Source: a virus
Direction: 5' to 3' (one strand)
DNA length: 38,032 nucleotides
Virus record (IMG/VR): IMGVR_UViG_3300031787_000358
Location: 1 to 38,032 of that record
Part shown: in pieces, positions 23,839 to 29,866 of the stretch
Layout: every line of letters starts with the position of its first letter
Numbering within the stretch: the stretch's first letter is position 1
Made by a program: the position numbers and the translations under genes
The notes under the pieces: model-generated
What the model saw: the letters and a program-made list of their open reading frames with translations, nothing else
Told to the model about the DNA's origin: nothing
The model's database searches: none

Positions 23839-25016
23839 CTGCCGAAGATGGCGTGGAGCGTGACGTGGCTGACGACGCAACTAACACAATCGAATCGATT
23901 GAGAATCTCAAGATTGAGCCTCTGTATGCACCAGAGGAAAAGTTTGCCAACCCGCGAGACCACATGGGCCGAACGGCGATTGACGTTAAGTCGCTTTGCG
24001 ACAAAACATCTGAGTGCAAGTGCCCTGTATGTGACCACAAACTCATTGTCCGCGCTGGCGAGCAAATTGCGGTTCATTTCGCGCACGCAAAGGGACGCAA
24101 AGACACATCGTGCAAAGGCGGATTCGAAACTCCTTGGCACAGATGCGCAAAACTGGCCGCCGGTATGCGTGAAGGATGGTTGCACGAGTTCACTGACAAG
24201 ACAGACAGGCATAGCAGGTTCGATGCCTATAACGCATTTACACATCAAGCGTTTGAGGCCGTTCACTCTCTGAGCGAAACGTACGTTGACAAGCAGAGGT
24301 CGCTTGCCGGCCTAGGAATATCTTGTCAGTGGCTTTTTGACTCAGCAGGAGATTTCGCAAACAGGAATCCTCTACCTCTAAACATAGACAGCGCAGTTGA
24401 CGGATTGCTTGAGTGCCACGATCTGCTTAGCAAAAAGGCTATTGAGATAATTCAGGAAATTGGCCCAGAGCATTGCTTTCTTCACTACCTGGGCCTTGCT
24501 TGGAAATGGGTCGGAGTTGACAGGTGGCAGGCTTGCTCGCCTGTTAGCGACATACAGAAGCTGTGTACAGGCGAGCGAGGTATTAACAGGCTCTTGATTG
24601 ACCTTCGCGCGCGAGGCGATATGCCGCAGGAAAAACTGGCGTTTCGCAATGGCGATCTTGTAAGCACAGCCTGGCAGGAAATTACACCGCAAAAGTTGCT
24701 TTTCGCTGTCAACGAACGCAAAGAGCAACTGCTTGAGCACTGGCGTCGAATCAAGCGAAATAGGCAATACAGCCGTCGCAAGAAAGGCACGCAGCAGTAT
24801 CGACCGAGCACTGAGCAAGACATTGCAACTCGGTCAAGACCTGTGTGCGAACTGATCGCAGAGCGTGCCGCTCTTTCGGAGCAACTTAATTCGTACAGCC
24901 CAACGCTATCGCAATCGGCAGACGATCAGTCTGGATGCACTGCCACGGAAGATCCGTTTGCTCGAATCCGCAGGACTTGGGTTGAGTATTGCGAGTCGCG
25001 TGGGTGGCGGCAGTAA
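23835..25016 (+). CDS. CoiA-like nuclease-fold protein
   Basis: A 393-residue protein resembling the competence-protein CoiA family. It has a zinc-knuckle CPVC (63-66), HFAH (81-84) with C93, then ETPWHRCAKL (98-107) and a PD-(D/E)xK-like core: SRFDAY (D130) and AFEAVHS (E141) followed by GISCQWLFD. In typical CoiA proteins the last motif is E-x-Q; here the Q position is Val. A long C-terminal extension is Arg-rich. Codon and base use look AT-richer than its neighbours, suggesting later acquisition. It may nick or process DNA, perhaps with RecT, or act against rivals. Confidence 0.7.
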   Translation: MTAEDGVERDVADDATNTIESIENLKIEPLYAPEEKFANPRDHMGRTAIDVKSLCDKTSECKCPVCDHKLIVRAGEQIAVHFAHAKGRKDTSCKGGFETPWHRCAKLAAGMREGWLHEFTDKTDRHSRFDAYNAFTHQAFEAVHSLSETYVDKQRSLAGLGISCQWLFDSAGDFANRNPLPLNIDSAVDGLLECHDLLSKKAIEIIQEIGPEHCFLHYLGLAWKWVGVDRWQACSPVSDIQKLCTGERGINRLLIDLRARGDMPQEKLAFRNGDLVSTAWQEITPQKLLFAVNERKEQLLEHWRRIKRNRQYSRRKKGTQQYRPSTEQDIATRSRPVCELIAERAALSEQLNSYSPTLSQSADDQSGCTATEDPFARIRRTWVEYCESRGWRQ

Positions 25017-25025
25017 GAGGCAAGG

Positions 25026-25250
25026 ATGCAACACAAAAAGACATTCACGCAGCTGCTGCTACGTGAGATCCGTGCTCACTTTGAGCACAAGGCCACCGAC
25101 CCGTCCGTGCCGTACCAGCACGCCGACGTGTACTACGCCGTGGCTAGAGAGATCGGACGCATGACGCCGCAGTTTGTTGCCGAGGCTCGCAGGCAACTCG
25201 GATGGCAGGACGCTGTGCAGCAGCACGAGGAGGCTAGTCGTGGCCGCTGA
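25026..25250 (+). CDS. Small hypothetical protein
   Basis: A 74-residue protein with a basic N-terminus (KKTFTQLLLREIRAHFEHKATD) and a C-terminal helix (TPQFVAEARRQLGWQDAVQ). Ribosome site AGAGGCAAGG is close to the ATG. The end overlaps the DUF1376 gene by 11 bp. The function is unknown. Confidence 0.6.
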   Translation: MQHKKTFTQLLLREIRAHFEHKATDPSVPYQHADVYYAVAREIGRMTPQFVAEARRQLGWQDAVQQHEEASRGR

Positions 25251-26136
25251 CACTCGCGTTGACGTTTACCTGCCGCTGTACGTTCGTGACTTCCTCACCA
25301 GCACAATCGGCTGGACTGCGGAGGAACGCGGCCACTACCTGACTCTACTGATGATCCAGTGGGACAGAGGCTGTCTGCCGGCTGACCTGGCTGACCTTGA
25401 GCGGCTTTCTGCTGGCGTCGGCAAGTGCTGGAACGTCCTGTCGGAGAAGTTCCCGACCTGCGAAGACGGCACCAGGCGGAACGCCAAGCTTGAGGAGCAC
25501 CGCTGCCGGTGCGTCGAGATCCGCGAGAAGCGATCACAGGCTGCGAAGTCTGCGGCGTCTGGGAGGTGGTGCGGCGATGCGTCACGCATAGCAAACGCAC
25601 AGCAAACGCATAGCAAACGCATGGCAAACGGATGCCATCCAACGTCAACGTCAACGTCAACGTCAAATGCAGGGATTTCTCCTGACGGAGAAATCATTCA
25701 ACCGGCTGCGCCGGTTGTTGCTACGAGCGATCCGCCGAAGCGGCGGACACGCTCGCAGCACCACGAGCCGATCCGCTGGACTTTGGATGCGGGCTGGGAG
25801 GGAATCACCGAGGCAGACCGCAAGACTTGGGCCGAGGCGTACCCAGCGTGCCTGGTTGACATCGAGCTCCTGCGTGCGGCCGAGTGGCTGCGTGGGAATC
25901 CGACGAAGGCCAAGAAGTCGAACTGGCGTCGGTTCTTCGTGGCATGGCTGACACGCTCGCAGGACAAGGGCGGCACGAATCGCAGCGCTGGCAAGACGCC
26001 TGAAGACGTTGCCAAGCGTGCGGCCTTGGATCGCAAGGCGAGGGAGTTTGCCGAGTACCGACCCGCCACCTATCGACGCCCCAAGGAAGTCGCCGCGCTT
26101 GCGGCTGGAATGAAACTCAAGGAGGAGGATCTATGA
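25240..26136 (+). CDS. DUF1376 replication initiator-like protein
   Basis: A 298-residue protein. Its N-terminal ~85 residues (DVYLPLYVRDFLTSTIGWTAEERGHYLTLLMIQWD, then LERLSAGVG) match DUF1376/YdaU-type domains found in phage replication modules, and a C-terminal basic domain follows. The middle is a low-complexity linker encoded by tandem repeats and hairpins (25584-25747). The start is GTG 25240 with GAGGAGG. It probably acts as an initiator or primosome organiser, with its own binding sites in the gene. Confidence 0.75.
   Translation: MAADTRVDVYLPLYVRDFLTSTIGWTAEERGHYLTLLMIQWDRGCLPADLADLERLSAGVGKCWNVLSEKFPTCEDGTRRNAKLEEHRCRCVEIREKRSQAAKSAASGRWCGDASRIANAQQTHSKRMANGCHPTSTSTSTSNAGISPDGEIIQPAAPVVATSDPPKRRTRSQHHEPIRWTLDAGWEGITEADRKTWAEAYPACLVDIELLRAAEWLRGNPTKAKKSNWRRFFVAWLTRSQDKGGTNRSAGKTPEDVAKRAALDRKAREFAEYRPATYRRPKEVAALAAGMKLKEEDL
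25584..25627 (+). repeat. Four 11-bp direct repeats (iteron-like)
   Basis: Four consecutive 11-bp units, ACGCATAGCAA with changes at one position in units 2 and 4 (25584-25594, 25595-25605, 25606-25616, 25617-25627). Since 11 bp is not a multiple of three, the protein does not repeat; the DNA does. One turn per unit suggests same-face binding by an initiator. Confidence 0.8.
25641..25664 (+). repeat. Four AACGTC hexamer repeats
   Basis: AACGTC repeated four times exactly (25641-25664), coding for alternating Thr-Ser. It is separated from the 11-bp array by GGATG-C-CATCC (25630-25640), a 5-bp palindrome with a one-base centre. Confidence 0.8.
25674..25747. repeat. Three consecutive perfect hairpins
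   Basis: Hairpin 1: GATTTCTCC/GGAGAAATC (25674-25682, 25687-25695, 4-nt loop). Hairpin 2: CAACCGGC/GCCGGTTG (25699-25706, 25710-25717, 3-nt loop). Hairpin 3: TCCGCCG/CGGCGGA (25731-25737, 25741-25747, 3-nt loop). All are perfect. Together with the upstream repeats this is a candidate replication origin. Confidence 0.75.
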
Positions 26137-26354
26137 GCGAGACGATTCAGCCACCAGCAACCGACCGCCAGCGAGAGATCCTCGACTTCGTCCGCGAACG
26201 CACCGCGATCTGCGGCCCGACCGTCCGCGAGATCATGGAGCACTTTGGGTTCCGCAGCCCCAACGGTGCCATGTGCCACATCCTGGCCCTGGAGCGGAAG
26301 GGTCTCATCCGCCGTCGCGCCGGCCAGACGCGTGGAATCGAGGTGGTGTCATGA
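26133..26354 (+). CDS. LexA-type DNA-binding domain protein
   Basis: A 73-residue protein that is a near-complete LexA N-terminal winged helix: TDRQREILDFVRERTAICGPTVREIMEHFGF, then SPNGAMCHILALERKGLIRRRAGQTRGIEVV. The C-terminal self-cleaving peptidase is absent. It could bind LexA-like boxes without SOS cleavage. ATGA-coupled to the DUF1376 gene. Confidence 0.85.
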   Translation: MSETIQPPATDRQREILDFVRERTAICGPTVREIMEHFGFRSPNGAMCHILALERKGLIRRRAGQTRGIEVVS

Positions 26355-26581
26355 GCCGCCGCAAGCCTTCCCCGCAAGCCGTCGCTGATGTCTGCCTAGC
26401 CTCGGCGTGGCGTGACGAGATTGACGATGAGTCGAGACTGCTGTTGGAGCAGGCCCACGACACGATCGTCGCGCTGATGGCTCGCCTGGTGGCCACCAGC
26501 AAGGTGCTTGAGGTGGTCGAGGCCGAGATGGCGTCGATGCGTTTTCCGCTGCTCGGGGACGATCCGGGGATGTCGCTATGA
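26351..26581 (+). CDS. Small helical protein
   Basis: A 76-residue acidic helical protein (WRDEIDDESRLLLEQAHDTIVALMARLVATSKVLEVVEAEMASM), possibly a coiled coil. It is ATGA-coupled on both sides. The family is not recognised. It may be a partner of the LexA-domain protein or of the clamp. Confidence 0.6.
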   Translation: MSRRKPSPQAVADVCLASAWRDEIDDESRLLLEQAHDTIVALMARLVATSKVLEVVEAEMASMRFPLLGDDPGMSL

Positions 26582-26829
26582 CGCTCGAGCAATTCGCCCT
26601 GATTTCACTGGGCCACATAAGTCTCGCCTGCACGTTCGTGTTGGGCGTTTTGGTTGGTTGTTCTCTCTCAAAGAAAAGGATTTCACATGGCTACGGCAAC
26701 GAAGGAACGTCGCAAGACTGGTGGCATCACATTGAGCGCCGCCGATTTGAAGAGTGCTCTCGCCGCTGTCAGCCCGGCGGTGCCAACAAGGGCACCAAAG
26801 CCGGTCCTGACGAACGTGCGTCTCGGTGA
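26578..26829 (+). CDS. Possible single-TM protein overlapping dnaN
   Basis: An 83-codon frame, ATGA-coupled to the previous gene, with an N-terminal hydrophobic segment (FALISLGHISLACTFVLGVLVGCSL) and a basic start of the soluble part. Its last 143 bp overlap dnaN in another frame, so the tail may be only dnaN-constrained sequence. The TM part before dnaN reads as a real membrane peptide, but the gene is uncertain. Confidence 0.4.
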   Translation: MTLEQFALISLGHISLACTFVLGVLVGCSLSKKRISHGYGNEGTSQDWWHHIERRRFEECSRRCQPGGANKGTKAGPDERASR

Positions 26830-27799
26830 CGGGCTCGTCACCGGCACGGACCTCGAGGTGCGGATCGACGCCGCCATCGACTACCACGGCGATGCGATGC
26901 TGCTGCCGCACTCGCGGCTCATGGCGATCCTGAACGCCGCCGGTGGCGACGAGGTGACGCTGGAGCAGAAGGGCACGTCGTGCGTCGTGCGGTGTGGGCA
27001 CGGCACGTGGACGCTGCCCGTCGAGGACGCGGCGGAATACCCGATCTGGGAACCGAAGGACGCCAAGCCCGTGACGCGGCTCCCGGCGGACCAGTTCGCT
27101 CGTGCGGTGCGTGGTGTGGTGTTCGCGGCCGACCAGGAGTCGAGCCGCTATGCCCTCGGGGCGGTGCTGGTGGACGTAAAGGACGGCGTGGTCAACTTCG
27201 TGGCCACGGACGGCCGCCGGCTGTGCTCGTGCGAGATGGAGCACGACCTGGCGGTGGATGACTCCACGACGCTGGTGCCGAGCCGGGTGATGCAGATCAT
27301 GGCCCGCGTCGCGGTGGCGGCCGGCGAGGACTCGGTGCAGCTGGAGGCCACGGCGAACGAGCTCCTGGCCACCATCGGTGGCACGACCGTCACGGCCAGG
27401 CTGACCGAGGGCCGCTTCCCCCGGTGGCGCGACGTGATCCCGGCGGACGGTGGCGAGCCGACCACGGTGCTGGCCACGGAACTGCTGTCGGCGACCAGGG
27501 CGGCAGCCATCGTGACGAGCGAGCAGTCGAAGGGCGTGCAGTACACGTTTACGAAAGAGGGCATCCACCTGCACGGGCAGTCTGCCGAGGCCGGCGAGTC
27601 AAGCGTGACGTGCGAGATCGTGGAGGCCGGCAAGGCGTGCAGCGTGAAGCTCGATCCGGTGTTCGTCCGCGAGTGGCTCTCGGGCCTGCCGGCTGACGGC
27701 GAGCCCACGGTGAGCGTCCAGGCCACTGATTCGCAGTCGGCCGTCGTGCTTCGCACGGACACGTTCACCGGCGTCATCATGCCCCTGGCCACGGAGTGA
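26687..27799 (+). CDS. dnaN: DNA polymerase III sliding clamp (beta)
   Basis: A 370-residue sliding clamp, full length for the family. Recognisable segments are FARAVRGVVFAADQESSRYALGAVLVDV, NFVATDGRRLCSCEM, a TEGRFPRWRDVIP loop, and the C-terminal VVLRTDTFTGVIMPLATE. AAAAGGA precedes ATG 26687. No phage DNA polymerase is present, so it probably joins the host polymerase, perhaps redirecting it to phage DNA. An in-frame upstream start (26654) is less likely. Confidence 0.92.
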   Translation: MATATKERRKTGGITLSAADLKSALAAVSPAVPTRAPKPVLTNVRLGDGLVTGTDLEVRIDAAIDYHGDAMLLPHSRLMAILNAAGGDEVTLEQKGTSCVVRCGHGTWTLPVEDAAEYPIWEPKDAKPVTRLPADQFARAVRGVVFAADQESSRYALGAVLVDVKDGVVNFVATDGRRLCSCEMEHDLAVDDSTTLVPSRVMQIMARVAVAAGEDSVQLEATANELLATIGGTTVTARLTEGRFPRWRDVIPADGGEPTTVLATELLSATRAAAIVTSEQSKGVQYTFTKEGIHLHGQSAEAGESSVTCEIVEAGKACSVKLDPVFVREWLSGLPADGEPTVSVQATDSQSAVVLRTDTFTGVIMPLATE

Positions 27800-27801
27800 C
27801 C

Positions 27802-28263
27802 ATGGCAGCCCGTATCGACTACGACAAACTGCTGGTGCTGCGGTCTGAGGGGCTCACGGCATCTCAGATCGCAGCCCAGCTGGGCTGCTCCGAGGACAGC
27901 GTGCACCGAGCCACGCGGAAGTTCGGCCTGGAGCGACGCAGCAGCGGCAAGCGGCCGAAGCTGTCCGCAGCCGAGATCCATCGGCTGTGGGTGGAGCGAG
28001 TTCCGACGCAGGAGATCGCCGACAGGTGCGGCGTGTCCATCGGCACGATGTACTCGTACGCCCAGCGGATGAAGTTGCCGAAGCGGCCGAAGGTGGAGAA
28101 GGAACGCAGCACGGTGGACCCGTCGCCAGACGAGATCGAGCGGCTGAAGGCAATGCTGAAGGAACGGCACATCCAAGAGCGGATGCGTGAGGACGTGACG
28201 AACACGCACAGCAAGGTGAGCAAGTGGCGGCGAGGGACATTTCAGCCGAGAGGTGTGGCATAA
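27802..28263 (+). CDS. Double-HTH DNA-binding protein
   Basis: A 153-residue basic protein with two helix-turn-helix segments: LRSEGLTASQIAAQLGCSEDSVHRATRKFGL (about residues 12-43) and VERVPTQEIADRCGVSIGTMYSYAQRMKL (about 62-92), then a charged helical tail. ATG 27802 has GGAG upstream; a GTG at 27796 overlaps the clamp stop. It probably regulates transcription or marks origin/packaging sites. Its stop codon (TAA) lies inside the R'' box of attC1. Confidence 0.75.
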   Translation: MAARIDYDKLLVLRSEGLTASQIAAQLGCSEDSVHRATRKFGLERRSSGKRPKLSAAEIHRLWVERVPTQEIADRCGVSIGTMYSYAQRMKLPKRPKVEKERSTVDPSPDEIERLKAMLKERHIQERMREDVTNTHSKVSKWRRGTFQPRGVA

Positions 28264-28313
28264 CGCACAGGATAAGCGGCGGCTTCGCCGTCCGCTTCAT
28301 CCGCTGGTTATGG
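28258..28313 (+). repeat. attC1-like integron recombination site
   Basis: R'' is GCATAAC (28258-28264), then L'' CAGGAT, an outer stem AAGCGG/CCGCTT (28274-28279, 28292-28297), an inner stem CGGC/GCCG with TTC loop and a single bulged T (28291), L' ATCCGCTG (28299-28306) with a GC bulge, and R' GTTATGG (28307-28313). Recombination would occur within G^TT at 28307/28308. The layout is that of an attC site. Confidence 0.8.
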
Positions 28314-28335
28314 CTTGAGCCACACTGGAGAAAGC

Positions 28336-28602
28336 ATGAGTTACGACTACCAAAAAGAACGAGCAGGGTTGTTCACCGAGCACGGCGTGGAAACTCTGAC
28401 CGTGATTCGCGACAACGCCAAGCTGTTGTTGAAGGCGGCTGGAGCGTTCACGGCGGGCCACGCTTTTGAAAAGGCGACCGGCAGTTCTTGGACGATGCTC
28501 GCGGCGCTGGACTATCTGGTCGAAAAAGGCGAAATCGTTCGCGTCACGCGCGATGGCGATACATGGGGGCAGCATCAGGTTTTCACGGCACCACGCCAAT
28601 AG
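28336..28602 (+). CDS. Cassette 1 protein, winged-helix-like
   Basis: An 88-residue product with GGAG upstream of ATG 28336, the only gene of cassette 1. The sequence LTVIRDNAKLLLKAAGAFTAGHAFEKATGSSWTMLAALDYLVEKGEIVRV reads as a winged-helix domain ending in a WGQHQVF strand. Its stop abuts the R'' box of attC2, as is usual for cassette genes. The function is unknown; possibly a DNA-binding regulator. Confidence 0.75.
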   Translation: MSYDYQKERAGLFTEHGVETLTVIRDNAKLLLKAAGAFTAGHAFEKATGSSWTMLAALDYLVEKGEIVRVTRDGDTWGQHQVFTAPRQ

Positions 28603-28660
28603 CCATAACGCGGAAGCTGAGCGGCGGCCCCTGGCCGTCCGCTCCAGCGCTTGGTTCTCA
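28603..28660 (+). repeat. attC2-like integron recombination site
   Basis: R'' CCATAAC (28603-28609), L'' GGAAGCT, outer stem GAGCGG/CCGCTC (28619-28624, 28639-28644) with bulged T28638, inner stem CGGCC/GGCCG with CCT loop, L' AGCGCTT with GC bulge, R' GTTCTCA (28654-28660). R'' pairs with the start of cassette 1, not with this R', as expected for an integrated cassette. Confidence 0.85.
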
Positions 28661-28692
28661 GGTATGATTCTTCAAACCAAAAGGAGGGATTT

Positions 28693-29064
28693 ATGACGAC
28701 CAAAGCGAAGGATGAGGGCGATTTGTTTCTTGCTGATTGGAATGATGCCTCGCAGGTTAACACCGTCGAGCGGTGGACCGAACTTTGGGACAAGTGGTTC
28801 ATTTGCAGGTTTTCGGAACTGCGAAAGCAGGTCGAGGTCGATGGTGGATTCGGAGACAACGAAGACGAAGCTCCATGCGTGTACGCAACCCATGACGAGA
28901 TGGTGAACTGCGAGTTGGGCGGCGGTGGCAACGTCACTCCACGGGAATCTTTGGAGAACGTCATTGCGTCCTACTTCGAGCTCAAGGACGGCGACGAAGC
29001 CGAGGCCGCAATCCGAGCGGCAGTCGAACGTGGGATCGCCAAGGGGCGGGAGCGGTTTGCCTGA
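28693..29064 (+). CDS. Cassette 2 acidic protein
   Basis: A 123-residue protein with strong ribosome site AAGGAGG. It is acidic and Trp-rich in the N-terminal half (FLADWNDASQVNTVERWTELWDKWFICRF), then GGFGDNEDEAP and a helical C-terminus (DEAEAAIRAAVERGIAKGRERF). The stop codon overlaps the R'' box of attC3. No family is recognised, which is common for cassette genes. Confidence 0.8.
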   Translation: MTTKAKDEGDLFLADWNDASQVNTVERWTELWDKWFICRFSELRKQVEVDGGFGDNEDEAPCVYATHDEMVNCELGGGGNVTPRESLENVIASYFELKDGDEAEAAIRAAVERGIAKGRERFA

Positions 29065-29151
29065 GAACGCCAGCGATCAGCGGCCCGCGACCTATGGCCA
29101 TGAACAAACCAACCGACGCTCTCGCGGGTCCGCTGCATCGCGTGGTTCTCA
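29062..29151 (+). repeat. attC3-like integron recombination site
   Basis: R'' TGAGAAC (29062-29068), L'' CAGCGAT, outer stem CAGCGG/CCGCTG (29078-29083, 29130-29135) with bulged T29129, extended stem CCCGCGA/TCGCGGG (29084-29090, 29122-29128), a 31-nt variable loop, L' ATCGCGTG, R' GTTCTCA (29145-29151). It is longer than sites 1 and 2 because of the variable terminal structure. R'' and R' are fully complementary here. Confidence 0.85.
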
Positions 29152-29210
29152 CGGCATCGCTACTGGCCGGAACTGCATGGACTTCAGAGCCTCGCGGGCA
29201 GGAGTACGCT

Positions 29211-29366
29211 TTGCGGCATGGAGACGCCGTGCTGTTTTGGATTGCCGACGAGCGACAACCGGCCTATGGAGAGGTCTGTTATTTATGGGGCTACGTTCCT
29301 GCGATTCATAGCGGCGGCCGGACGTTCCGTTTTTGCGACGTTGAGTGGTGCTACGGCGGACTGTAG
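29211..29366 (+). CDS. Cassette 3 protein
   Basis: A frame ending at 29366 encodes a compact, aromatic- and Cys-containing protein (GDAVLFWIADERQPAYGEVCYLWGYVP, then RTFRFCDVEWCYGG). Within the cassette the best start is TTG 29211 with GCAGGAG six bases upstream (51 residues). A GTG at 29142 or ATG 29094 would start inside attC3 and would change on recombination. The protein looks real, but the start is uncertain. Confidence 0.45.
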   Translation: MRHGDAVLFWIADERQPAYGEVCYLWGYVPAIHSGGRTFRFCDVEWCYGGL

Positions 29367-29581
29367 GCACAAGTGAGAACCAGTGTTTCTACGGACCCGT
29401 ATAAACGCCCGGCCCGCTGGATAACACGCCGCATGGATGCGCCGTTCGGCCGCGAGGCACGCGGCGGTGCCAGATAACGTGCCGGATAATGTTGCGAACG
29501 CTGCCGTGACTCCTTGACGTTTGACACGCATGCCATCTTCCGTTTGACCCGGCTGACACCGGGCTCTCACGGAGGATTGCC
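29367..29581 (+). other. Gap with attC remnant and degenerate sequence
   Basis: 215 bp without a clear gene. It starts with the R'' box TGAGAAC (29374-29380) and, four bases on, GTTTCTA (29385-29391), an attC apparently reduced to R'' and R' with the hairpin lost. A TATAAA at 29399 and three TTGAC motifs (29514, 29521, 29544) occur without matching partners. CCCGG/CCGGG (29548-29552, 29559-29563) forms a small hairpin before the next ribosome site. Confidence 0.55.
29374..29391 (+). repeat. attC4 remnant at array end
   Basis: GTGAGAAC at 29373-29380 is the exact reverse complement of the start of cassette 3 (GTTCTCAC at 29145-29152), so the R'' box of its attC survives. The core hairpin and L boxes are missing. 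GTTTCTA at 29385-29391 could be the following R'. Confidence 0.6.
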
Positions 29582-29863
29582 ATGCGTTTCTTTCTCGCCT
29601 GCCTTGTGGGATTGGCCTGCTTCACGGTTGAAGCCGCCGGCCCGACTGTCGTGGTGACGGCCCAGGATCACGCCACGATCATCGCCCGTCGCGGCGTGCT
29701 CGTGCACTCGTCGTGCGGCCAGTACGAAGGGATCGGGTGCGGCTCGACGCCCGAGCAGGCCCGGCGGAACTGCTGCTACTTCGGCAAGCGGGTGATCGTC
29801 GAGGAAGGCGTCGCCTACTCGCCGGCCCGTCGCCAGTGGTTCGCCGTGATTCGATACCGGTGA
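29582..29863 (+). CDS. Small exported Cys-containing protein
   Basis: A 93-residue product with a clear signal peptide (MRFFLACLVGLACFTVEA, likely cleaved near AEA/AG). The mature part has CGQYEGIGCG and ARRNCCYFGKR, so disulfides are likely in an oxidising compartment. GGAGG precedes the ATG. It may act in the cell envelope, for example in superinfection exclusion. It lies directly after the cassette array. The function is unknown. Confidence 0.7.
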   Translation: MRFFLACLVGLACFTVEAAGPTVVVTAQDHATIIARRGVLVHSSCGQYEGIGCGSTPEQARRNCCYFGKRVIVEEGVAYSPARRQWFAVIRYR

Positions 29864-29866
29864 GCC

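Larger units (their letters stand above)
28258..29391 (+). mobile_element. Integron cassette array without integrase
   Basis: Cassette boundaries at G^TT are 28307/28308, 28654/28655 and 29145/29146, giving cassettes of 347 bp, 491 bp and about 240 bp, each with one + strand gene followed by its own attC. Each cassette's start is the exact reverse complement of its own R'' box: GTTATGGCT with AGCCATAAC, GTTCTCAGG with CCTGAGAAC, GTTCTCAC with GTGAGAAC. Sites share a conserved core AGCGG ... T-CCGCT with a bulged T. No intI gene is in the window. The array lies between the clamp/HTH genes and rusA. Confidence 0.85.

Noticed and set aside
25584-25664. Possible CRISPR array
   Set aside because: Units are 11 and 6 bp and contiguous without spacers, inside a coding gene. 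They are tandem iteron-type repeats.
29514-29549. Three TTGAC motifs as a promoter cluster
   Set aside because: None has a -10 element at 15-18 nt spacing; only the motif resemblance remains.
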